A stretch of 64,000 nt of DNA from contig CM055097.1 of NCBI GenBank assembly GCA_029204225.1, positions 32,851,804 through 32,915,803 of the forward strand. The letters are read 5' to 3'. The position numbers were made by a program, and so were the translations under genes. Shown piece after piece: positions 54,946 through 64,000 of this stretch. This DNA comes from Diphasiastrum complanatum (taxonomy: Eukaryota; Streptophyta; Lycopodiopsida; Lycopodiales; Lycopodiaceae). A model generated the notes under the pieces. That model worked only from the letters and a program-made list of their open reading frames with translations, ran no database searches and was not told the DNA's origin. Position 1 is the first letter of the stretch. Every line of letters begins with the position of its first letter.

Positions 54946-57900
54946 CATATTGCAAAAAAAAAAAACAAAGCTTCTCATGAGACTTTATAGCGTAGAATAG
55001 AGATGGAGAAAAAGCTTCTCCAAATGTTTCAAAATAAAACAGGGATAACAGTTACATGATCGTTGTTTTCACGACTGAGCTATAGCTTGCACCACCAGCT
55101 TTCAGGATTTCACCAATGTTCTTTAAAATCTGCATACACAACTTTCACGGACACCCATGGGGTCAAAAGCCACAGTTGAAAAAGTTTAGATGAACAAGAA
55201 GATGCTGAAGAACTATCCACATTGCTTACAGATGTGGCTACTTGTAAAAACTACAAAGAATTGAACCAAAGATAAACACGAACCTGCTCAGTCTGTTCTT
55301 CCACAGTCTCTGAAACAAATTGTCCAGTCTGAAAAAAATCATCTTTAGGTGTACAATTGATGGTAAGATATAGAATAAAAACTGATGAACTTTTCAGTTC
55401 TTCGTGCGTTTGTATAGGTGAGCGCTAAAAAAAGGTTTAAAACAAAGGCAGGCAAAAAAATTTTACAAGAAGTACATTTGCTATAATAAATAGAAACAAG
55501 CTGCATAGCAATTTATCCACTTGCCTCCGGAACAAGGCCCAAAACACCTGACACAAAAAGCAGGTTGTTCGCTTTGATCGCCTGTGAGTATGGCCCCAAG
55601 GCTGCTGGTGCTTTGTCTGTCACAACTGCATCTTTCTCTACAAAGATTCAGCACAACAGAACAAGTCAATGACATTTGAAGCCAACAAAGAGATTAGTAC
55701 TTCTTGCAACTTTATAGGAATCAAAGATGTTAAGCCATGTACATTTTTTATTGCAGAACCCCTGGAATGTGGTAAACAAACATTGGTACCAATGCCTGGT
55801 TCATTAATTCTTCTCCATAAAGCTCACAACTGAAACTGCTAAAAGCACAAAATCAAATGAAGGATGTCCCACTGTACTAACAGATGAGATCAAGACAGAT
55901 TTACTTCCAATATGAGCACAAAGTAGACCAATTTCAAGACCTAAATGTATTTTGAAGTAAACTTGCAATAACAAAGGCGCAAGGCAATCACGATCACTAG
56001 TACTACATACCTACAGTCTACACTTGCAAACTATTTATCGAGTTACATAAAGGTATTTGGGACCTTAGATGCCAACAATCTAAAAACATCAAAAATGTTT
56101 CATGGACCTTTTTGAAACGCCTTTTTGAAAAGGGTTTGAAACAGCAAAGAATCGACGAAACAGTTTCAAGCTTTTTTTTTTAGGGACTTTTTTTCTAGCA
56201 TTCTATTCTAGCAAAAACAAGTGCTTTTTTAGTGTTTCAAATTTAAATTGCAATGTACATTATAATCAATCAACGATCAATCTTGAACCCAACTCCCGAG
56301 TCCCACCTATTGTCATGATTCATATCATACTTGCAAGGTCCATTCCGGAACGCGTCCCGGGAATGCGTTCCAGGATTTTGGCCCGGACGTTTTTTTTTTC
56401 GATATGGGTGTCAAAGAACAGCTCTTCTGATGGGGAATTTCATGGTAAATTTTTTTTTGTGCTATAGGAGCCTATAGATCCCCGATAATTCCTAGGTATT
56501 GCTGGTTCACTGATCATGATGCATGGATTCAATGATTCACGGATTCACTGATTCACGGGACTTGGAAGATAAAAGATATCAAAAGATTTTTGCATCTTGT
56601 CTCCTTTATGGTAGCCAACCCTTTGAAATGGGGTTAAGTTAGACTTTTATGGCTCACATTTCCTGGAGTCAGATGTTATTGGTGTACCGGTATTACCTCG
56701 GTACCTAGATAGTGGTCGCTCACATTGCTTGCGATTCGCATTGGGTCAGCTTCGTGTTTCGTCACATCAGCTATATGAAGAGACAGGACATTTTCAGGGC
56801 ATTCCATATGAGAGTAGGATCTACCAGTTATATACTTTAGACAAGGTGGAGTCTGAAAAGCACTTTGTCTTTAGGTGTCTTGTTTACTATGAGATCAGGA
56901 TGGTACCATTGTCTATTCCCTGATTCCCTAGTCACACTACATTCTCTTACTTCCTATTATGATCCACATTGTGTGGCTGGGAAAGTTCCTACAACATAAG
57001 TTGTATTCTAGTTCAAAATGTATGTTTCTATGCTTGGTTAGGGTTGCCTTTAGAAGTTCATGAAGTTCGAGTGGCACACTTACATTTAGGCAAAAAACAG
57101 TCCCGTTTCGAAACAGTTCAAACCTGCCTTCTTTTTTTTCCATTTCAAAAAAAAATCTGATTCGAACGGTCCATCCGAATCGGACCGCTTGGAAACGGCG
57201 ATTCTTTGAGCGAATCGCAATTCGAAGAAACTACGCTTGTAGTAGTGTGACCCCTACTATTGACTAGCTTGCCATGCAGAGAAGGTTCGTGGACATACTC
57301 TAGGTCCCTTGGGTGCAAAAGGCATTTGTCCCTCTACTCTGTATGTCTCTCTGGTTGAACAACTCCCTCTCTCTCATAAGCAATTGTTTCTTTTGCCCTG
57401 GAAGTCCCTACACCCGAAGCATCTAACGCAGGCCTACAGAGCTCTACACCTAATGGAGAAGCTTAGAGGGGCCCGCTACTTCTGAAATAGGCCCAAAAGG
57501 CCCTGCCTATGATGGTGACGGTTCTAATGGTCTAGAGAGCCCCACGAACATACTTGTGACAAGTGATACATTGGCGAAATGTCATGAACCACTGCAGAAC
57601 AGTTTGTCAAGCCACGCATAGGAGGTTTGTGCGCCTACCTGCCTGCACATAGCAACTAAAATCGCCAAGGTTGCTTTATAGCCTTCACAAGATGCAAAAA
57701 AATTACCAGCCTATAAATTTATCAGTGATTGTTCTTCCCTCTCTCTGCAACCACCAAAGTGGTCATTAAGAGCCCCCAATCTCTTTCTCCCTGTCACTAC
57801 CTTTTGTGTCGAGCCCTCATACATCAAAATTGGACCTCTATAGGTTGTTTTCCAACAACATTAGTAAAAGTGCATAGGAGAAGTGGGCCCTGATCAAGCC

Positions 57901-60900
57901 CCTTCCAAAAAAATCCAATTTTTTGAGCATTCTAGAATCTATAATATGAAACCATCTCATTCCCAAAAAGTTGATGGTCTGGAACATATTCTGAAGCAAC
58001 TAAGATAGATACTTATAAGGTGCTAACTTATAAGAGTGGACCAAGATCCAAGTTAGGGAGCTTCGAGACCTCCCTCAACACCAAAGATGGCAAATGAGAC
58101 TACTTGATTTTGTAATCAAAGCAATGGCCCCATAAGTTCAAGAGTAATGCTCTTGTCTACCAACTCTTGAGCCTATTAATTCCTCCTCTCGAGTTTATTT
58201 GAAATTCTTCATTCCCTATTTTTCATCCTTTAGACCCTTCTAAAAAAATTTGATTGGTATAAAAGGGGTTGAAGACTCTCATTAGTTAGTTGATCGACCT
58301 TTGAATCTTAAACTCTTTCTAGGGGAGTTCCATTTTTGGATGTCTTACTAGAAGATTTGTCTCATTGACTTTTACTATTTAAAGATTACTTTATGATTGT
58401 TATTTGTTGCTTTCATACTTCATTTCATAGCTACATGTTCCAAATGTTTTGGCTCTAAATATTATGTTTTGTACATATGGACATGAATGTGATTTTTTTT
58501 TCTTATTGATTAAAAACCTAAATCTACTAGATATTAAAGATGAACACTCATCTTATCAAATGGCCACCAATGAAGGGAGAAGGGTTATTCACAAATATTT
58601 CATTTGTTGTTAACGACTTTGCAACCAATGCTAGATCATCGTGCCAAGGGTGGTTTCACACTACCAGTGAGTCCCTTTGCTAGATCCTTTCACTTGCCAC
58701 CCATTTTTTGAATTTTGGCAAGTGAGTTAACGAGCAATGGACCACCCCTCTTTCACATTTGGTTCGTGAGTGTCAATGTTTCAGGGTCCCATTTCGTACG
58801 TCGTTTGAAACGTGTTTGAAACGGGAGGTCCAGGTTTGAAATGGGAAAAATATTCTGGGTTTAGACATGTCATAGAAAGACTAGTACTAAGTAGATACAT
58901 CCAATTTCATTTTCTATTTCCAACTTAGTGGCTTTAGTGCTTTTGTAATTTGTGATCACTGATAAGTCAAAAATTAAGAAGTCTAAAACTCATGGAGCTC
59001 TAAGAGTGAGAAATTGTTCTGAAACAAGATAGCAGGTACATGATTAATGAAAGCGAGACACCTAGTATTCGAACCTTAGAATTTGGATTTTTTTCCAAGG
59101 CATTATGAAGGAAAGAAATGCAATTCGAAACGGGTCTGTTTCGAATGAGACGTTTCAAATGCGTTGCTATGTTCGAAACGCATTTCGATGAAACATTGGT
59201 AAGTGTTAAATGAAGGGCCACAATATGATTGGCCCATTTGAATCTTGACATACGATTGGTCCATTTTATTTAAGTTCTTGTGTTTTGAAAGGCAAGTATG
59301 AAGCTTTTCATGTTAAAAGGTTGAAGGGTGCTATAAGGTTTTTTTTCAAGCAATCACCTTTCAACTGGAAAGGTCAAAATTGAAATGCATTTCATTGAAA
59401 GGAATATTGGTAGTGAAGGGTTGAGAAGACTTAAAATGCAGGCCAACATGCCAGGGGCAACTCAATGTGCCAGGCAACATTGCCTAGCCCAAAAAATGGT
59501 TTTGAGTTGCCCCTTTGTGGCAGTGGGTCCCTGCCATGTCATCTGCCACATAGTGGCAAGAGCATGTTAAATTGAAAGAGTGGGAGGCCACCAATGGGAG
59601 AGCTCTATTTTAAATTTTGGACTTGCCAGGCATGTAGTGTGAAATGGGCCCAAGAATGACTATATGTTCAACCTTTGCCATTACCTTCCATTTTGTGTTC
59701 TTTTTTTGTTTGGTAGCATTCTATGGTTTTTGCTAGTTTTTCAAAAAGTGTTGATGCAAATACCTGTGCGGGTTTTTTTGGGCAGCACACATCATTCATT
59801 ACCTACCCATCAATGATAGTACGTCCGTTTTATGTTTAGAGCCATTCTTCATTCATCTCATTTGTGCTCGCATTAGGTTGTGTTTTTAGAGTTTTTAGGC
59901 CACAAGGTCATGTGCTACACTAGCATTAAGAGTTTAGGGTGGATTAGTGACAATTTATGACCAATTTAGACACCATGGTTGTACTTGGCTTTAAGGTCTA
60001 GGAATTGATGGCTTCTAGACTATCTTTTAGTGTTTTAGGGTAATATAGGCCTATTCTTTAAGGTCATTGCCTCTTTCGAGTTGGTAGGGCTTGTAGATAA
60101 GGGGTTTTTCAGCTCCTCTATTTCAATATTGTTGGAGACTTGTGCCAAGGGACAAATTTAGGCTCTAGGAGGAGGTGAAGTTGATTGACACCAAGTTCAG
60201 CCACTATGGCAACTTGGGTGCTAGTAGGCGCTGACATTGTCACTTTTGCGGCCAGGAATTTTCTAGCACTTTAAATGGACCTGATGTAATTAATCAATAG
60301 CTTGGGAGTCTAAATCGAATAATGAGGCCCCAAGTACCAAAGGATATCAATAATGGCCTAATTACACGTCCATAACTAACTTTTTTGGTCATCTTCCAAG
60401 GATGTTCAGGAAAAACATATCACTAAGGGTCATTAATATCATGTATTGAATAACATTGAAAAGGTCTTCTCTTGAATAACCATATGCTTAGGGGCCAATG
60501 TACGTGCAATCCTTTTCAAATCAAAGACTTTTTTTTGTTGTTGCAACTGTGTGTGAAGACAACTACCATGACATGATAACGAAGTGGGTATCAGCTGTAG
60601 CTAGACCAAATTCAATCCACAGATTGTACAAAGCACAATATATGGCCACCTTTCAAGGTCGCACTTGTTCATGGAAGCAATATTAAAACCAAGTGTGTTC
60701 GCAGAGACGATCAAGACCCTCTACCACTCTTTCCGTAACTTTTGTTTTCACGCATTTAAATCAGAGCTGTAGATTTCATACGCTTCAATCGGCTGATTGT
60801 CACATTGTGTTATATTCATCTCAAATGCATATCCTCATATTACAAAGAATTCGTGCACCTATATGATTCATTTCTGGCTTCTATCACAGTTGATCGAATG

Positions 60901-61285
60901 GTAGGAATGTTATCATCTGCAGATGTTTACATACCGCAAAACATTCAATCAACAAACGCAGCAAAAGAGACGAAACATATGTGCAAGCCCATTGTAAAAT
61001 CACAGCCTAGCATTGCAATGTGAAACAATATTATCATAGCAACTCACTTGCTGCCTCTACCACACCCTGTGATAAAGATCTCGAAGCAAACAGAAGTCTA
61101 TGCCCTCCTTTCCCCGATCCCTTCAAAATTGCATTTCCAAGGCTCATACAGCAAAACCCAGCTCCACAAGAAAGCAACAGGCCTTGAGACATGCCACATA
61201 TATCCCTGAAAGATGAAGAAGACCCAGCTATAGCTCGTGCCATCGCTGCGGATGCCCCCGTCATCATGAGATGGGCAGCTGTCAT
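54830..61285 (-). CDS. RIDA: RidA/YjgF/UK114 family 2-iminobutanoate/enamine deaminase, exons 1-5 (3' exon not found)
   Basis: RidA hydrolyses reactive enamine/imine intermediates made by PLP enzymes such as threonine dehydratase; the plant enzyme works in plastids/mitochondria. Coding exons, in gene order: 61285-61048 (79 codons + 1 nt), 55637-55525, 55328-55284, 55129-55056, 54879-54830. Splice phases fit all through and give KKDAVVTDKAPAALGPYSQ, AIKANNLLFVSGVLGLVPE, TGQFVSETVEEQTEQ, ILKNIGEILKAGGASYSSVV, KTTIMLADLADFKKVNEIYG K, as in plant RIDA. Exon 1 is Ser/Ala/Gly-rich with few acidic residues, fitting a transit peptide. The last exon (normally FPSPAPARSTYQVA ... IEIECIA) should follow a donor at 54829 but I could not find it at lower coordinates. 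LINE copies 3-5 lie directly there. The gene may be intact with a very long intron 5, or truncated. Confidence 0.92.
54910..54941 (+). repeat. (CT)n tract in RIDA intron 4
   Basis: A 32-bp dinucleotide run between exons 5 and 4 of RIDA, about 105 bp from the (CT)n tail of LINE copy 5. No LINE sequence adjoins it. Confidence 0.95.
55518..55524 (-). other. GC donor of RIDA intron 2 (GC-AG intron)
   Basis: Exon 2 ends CCG GAG (Pro-Glu) and the next bases are GCAAGTG. Only this cut keeps the frame with exon 3 (ACT GGA CAA, Thr-Gly-Gln) and gives the family sequence LVPE-TGQF. AG|GCAAGT is the consensus of the rare GC-AG class; the intron ends TTTTTTCAG at 55329. Confidence 0.85.
56090..59200. 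repeat. dispersed TTTCGAAACG/GTTTGAAACG-rich patches
   Basis: Patches rich in GTTTCGAAAC, TTTGAAACG and their complements lie at about 56090-56175, 57090-57240, 58780-58860 and 59115-59200. They look like members of one repeat family with inverted sub-motifs. Non-coding. Confidence 0.5.
56605..56985 (+). mobile_element. LINE copy 6, 3' coding fragment
   Basis: DSGRSHCLRFALGQLRVSSH, ETGHFQGIPYESRIYQLYTL and EKHFVFRCLVYYEIR match ESGLSHCLIFTLGQLKVSSH ... ERICQLCSLGE ... EEHYIFRCPIYYEIR of copy 3. The first Cys pair of the finger has become Tyr/Tyr. Both ends are truncated and there is no TC tail. Antisense to RIDA. Confidence 0.88.
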
Positions 61286-61500
61286 GGAAAATCTCTCTCT
61301 CTCTCTCCTTGCCTTCAGATTCTCCTTAGGTTTTCATTCTAGTGTGAATAGGGTTTTAGTATAATAAGGGTTTCTCTCTCTAAGACTTCATTAATATGAA
61401 GAGGGTTTATCTCCAAAAAGCTATAGGGTTTTAGTATAATTAGGGTTTCTCTCCCTAAGACTTCATTTTAGTATGAATAGGGTTTATCTCCAAAAAGCTT
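61286..61500 (-). promoter_or_regulatory. RIDA upstream region: 75-bp duplication with telo-box motifs
   Basis: Two 75-bp units (about 61349-61423 and 61424-61500) carry AGGGTTTTAGTATAAT ... GGTTTATCTCCAAAAAGCT. On the gene strand they contain AAACCCTA at 61356-61349, 61431-61424, 61448-61441 and 61485-61478, i.e. within about 65-200 nt of the ATG. AAACCCTA is the plant telo-box, common in promoters of housekeeping genes. A GA-repeat ends just before the start codon. Regulation by these is inferred. Confidence 0.55.
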
Positions 61501-63564
61501 ATATTGAACCACATCTCCTTTTCTATCCTTTTCACATTGTAAAGGCCAAACATCAAGTTCTTGGGCATATTTTGGGTTTTCTCTCTCTTTTTTTGTTATG
61601 GATTATACGAAGATTACTCCATACGCTTACTAGTGTGATTACCATTGCTTTAAAGCCACTTTCCACCCCTAACCTAGCTCCCTTTACACGAGGAAGCAAT
61701 TCAAACTACTCTTCCGATTGTGAGGCCCCGTCAACCCAGATTGTGAGGCCCTGTCAACCCAACTTACACTCTCATTCTTCAAACAGTTAGGGCTCACCCT
61801 ATGGAGAAACGAGGAGGTTGAGGACATGTCCAAACTCCATGAGGCCTTGAGGCTCAAGCATGTAATGGTACGTGGGGACCCTCAAAGCTGATAGACTCCC
61901 ACATAAGATTTCAACTATGGGCAGTGAGTGGTATGTCTGGTTGAGATTTGTGCATATTTAAAATTATGATTCTTCCTTTTCAGACTACACCTAACTACGT
62001 GGCATGTGAGGTGGCTATCGCTCTTTGGCAACTCAAGCACAGTTTTGGGACCGAGCCCCACTACCTAGCAAGTTGAGATGTGAGTGGCAACTCAAGATCA
62101 AGTGACCAATCACAAGCAACTCACCTTGCAAGTCAACCAATCATGAAGCTTAAGTCGATTGCACACGTCGAGAGTAGTTTGTGCATATCAAGTCCTACGA
62201 GATGTCTCTAGGATTGAAATAGCATGTAACTAATGTCAAACTCTTTTCAATGGCTTAATTTCTTCAATATGCCTAGCCTATAGTCATGTTCAATATTTTG
62301 AACGAACTCAAACCTTTTTCCCTTGTGGAGGCTTGTACAAGACCTAACCAAACAAAATATAAGACCTGGTCAAGATGTCTTCAAATGTTTAACATTATAT
62401 ATACTATGGTTTTTGTAGTCTTTAATATACAATACACATTGGCGTCATTGCACTAAAAATGTCGCAATGTAGTACCCTCCTCATTTGAGAATAGATTATC
62501 CACTTTTTAATACCATGAATAATTTTTAACATATAAAACATATTGGAATGTTGTGACACCAATCTAGAAGTGTTTGAAGAGGCCCATAGGTCCTTGTGTC
62601 ACGTGTAGTGCCAACTTGTCATGGAAAACTTTCATAACTAACCTACAAATTCTATGCAAACCTCCAAGATGTGAACTGTTGGCATATTTGATTGGTTTAA
62701 TTGAGCTTTGTTTTTGTTCATGAGTTAGCTATTAGGTTTCAAAAGTCTATCTAGCTCTAGAGCTCGAGTAATCTCTTGAAACTTAACATGCTCAAGTGCC
62801 TAGACCAAACGACCATGTGCATTGCCAAAATATGGCCTCACAAGATGACACAACAAAGAGTACCCAAACCATGTGGCAAAAATGAGTGCTCATGGGCCAC
62901 AATCTCCTTGTCAACTGGTTGTCGATGATATCACATTGTTCGGATTATTGCTATGTTAGTACCCTAGACCTTTGGATTCCTTGTCAAATATTGTCAACAA
63001 AGCTAAGCAAGAGTGTTCAATCACTCCTCTCTATTTCTCTCGTATTTGGGTGGCTATCTTAGGTTTTATTATTGTCTTCCATGCAAAAAATTGAACTCCT
63101 AGGGGTTCTCTTTGGCTCTCTTTGACCAAAAAGTTGAAAACAAGTTGGTCTTTGGAAGTTTCTCTTAAAGTTGGATAGGCACCTCAATTTTATAGCCATT
63201 TCTTTATCATCAGACATCTTATCATGTTTCTTTCTTTCTTCTTTCATATCCTCCAAGAAAACCATGTATTTCATAAGAAAAGAGCTTTGTTTTTTTGGTT
63301 GACAATATATTTCTATCTTGGGACTTCTATTGTGCATATATGGATACTGCTTCTTGGTATTATCAACCCATGGTGCAATGATAACTTGGGTGGGCACGCC
63401 AAACTTAAGCACAATACACCAACTCACCATGTGTGGGAAGATGCATACATGAATATAGTTTTTTGCCATTACCTACCCTTGTGACATATATGTATAATGC
63501 ATCTTAGTTTCCAAGGGGGGGCTTAGAATGGTATATGGATAATGCTTCTTGGTTTCCAAGGGGA
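61501..63564. other. unassigned stretch upstream of RIDA
   Basis: No conserved domain is recognised. GATTGTGAGGCCC(C/T)GTCAACCCA is repeated at 61717-61760. The longest frames (61473-61790 +, 63059-63469 -) have no known motif. Confidence 0.4.
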
Positions 63565-63624
63565 GGAGCGAACCTAGGACCATTATCCAAACAAACTTTG
63601 ATGTCAAGCTAACCAATTGAACCA
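63565..63624 (-). mobile_element. tRNA-derived SINE-like pol III promoter (copy 3)
   Basis: On the minus strand TGGTTCAATTGG (63624-63613) is an A-box-like and AGGTTCGCTCC (63575-63565) a B-box-like element, 37 nt apart. The sequence between, TTAGCTTGACATCAAAG, closely matches the copy at 3.7 kb. Near 63490 and 63535 a phrase ATGCTTCTTGGTTTCCAAGG is repeated, perhaps part of the tail. Confidence 0.5.
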
Positions 63625-64000
63625 ATCCCATTGGGCTCGTATATGGATAATGGCACAAGGTGGATGGGGGATTCTTTAATCGAAAAATCTCAAAAAAAAA
63701 AAATACAGACAAGTAATAGTTCTTCTACTCAATGTATGTAATCTTTGAATGTTTGTGTTGCTTACTTAATTCAATGGTAGACATACTTCCGTTGTCATCT
63801 GACATTATCTACTATTCATAATTTTAGCATCAGATTAGCAGTAGCTATCCATAGCTCAGAATATCTCTGATCGCGAAATGAAGTATGTAGCTTCCTCGGA
63901 CAGATCGGCTCCATATGAACTCATATCAGTGAATCACAACCCAGCTCCAACTTTGAAGTGTTCTAAGCTCTAACTTCGTCGACTTCCTAGATCCGCAACT
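63625..64000. other. window end, nothing recognised
   Basis: No coding motif or repeat was seen, apart from an A-run near 63693. Confidence 0.4.

Larger units (their letters stand above)
55638..61047 (-). other. RIDA intron 1 (5.4 kb)
   Basis: The donor is GCAGCAA|GTGAGTTG at 61048/61047 and the acceptor CTTTGTAG|AGAAAG at 55638/55637, phase 1. The intron holds LINE copy 6, patches of a TTTCGAAACG-rich repeat, and otherwise AT-rich sequence with no recognised gene (e.g. open frames at 59385-59570 and 60498-60686 have no known motif). Confidence 0.85.

Noticed and set aside
63059-63469. 136-codon minus-strand frame
   Set aside because: No recognised domain and no supporting splice or promoter context; likely chance in AT-rich DNA.
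1-64000. CRISPR array, rRNA genes or bacterial operons
   Set aside because: No regularly spaced palindromic repeats, no rRNA core sequence, and intron-containing plant genes are present.

Overview
The window is nuclear DNA from a land plant. Two plant genes can be read with their splice sites. The first (+ strand, 1-2850) encodes S-adenosylmethionine decarboxylase (AdoMetDC/SAMDC) with its typical plant double-uORF leader. The second (- strand, about 54830-61285) encodes a RidA/UK114 family enamine/imine deaminase with an organelle-type N-terminal extension; its last exon was not found. The rest is almost entirely retrotransposon sequence in every state of decay. Large TE-filled introns, old tandem duplications and many mutated LTR elements suggest a gymnosperm, probably a conifer. 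That is an inference; no marker in the window proves it.

Layout. 1-2850: SAMDC. 3650-8250: tRNA-like (SINE-type) pol III boxes, a 118-bp tandem duplication and a decayed Ty1/copia element (F) with a 3' LTR at 7442-8244. 10350-10720 (-): an intronless histone H3-fold pseudogene with three in-frame stops and some CENH3-like features, followed by a cluster of short GATATC-containing repeats. 12530-25873: a nested set of elements. Ty1/copia A (+) is split by Ty3/gypsy G (+), which is flanked by the 5-bp target duplication GATTG at 15810 and 24790; G is itself split at 18769 by Ty1/copia E (-). 25940-27733: copia B (-), with LTR and primer-binding site. 30110-30890: a gypsy integrase tail (H). 31206-34062: copia C (-), same family as A but lacking its integrase. 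34186-35909: three tandem duplications. 38330-42960: an old Ty3/gypsy element (D).

44128-54805 is dominated by a LINE family whose RT carries a GVKQGCSLSP motif, unlike the GLRQGDPLSP type of ordinary plant L1 elements. The most complete copy (49030-53503) has an RRM-like ORF1 region, an APE endonuclease, RT and a CCHC-like C-terminal finger. Its 3' end is a (TC)n tract rather than poly(A). Two more 5'-truncated copies follow directly, head to tail, each starting where the previous (TC)n tract ends and each ending in its own (TC)n tract. This array lies about 25 bp beyond the exon 5 donor of the RIDA gene, i.e. in its intron 5, in antisense orientation.

54830-61285 (-): RIDA exons 5 to 1, with a 5.4-kb intron 1 that holds another LINE fragment and patches of a TTTCGAAACG-rich repeat. 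One intron has a GC-AG border. Upstream of the RIDA start codon a 75-bp tandem duplication carries four AAACCCTA telo-box motifs. 61501-64000 is mostly unassigned, with one more tRNA-like element. No CRISPR, rRNA or true tRNA gene was seen.
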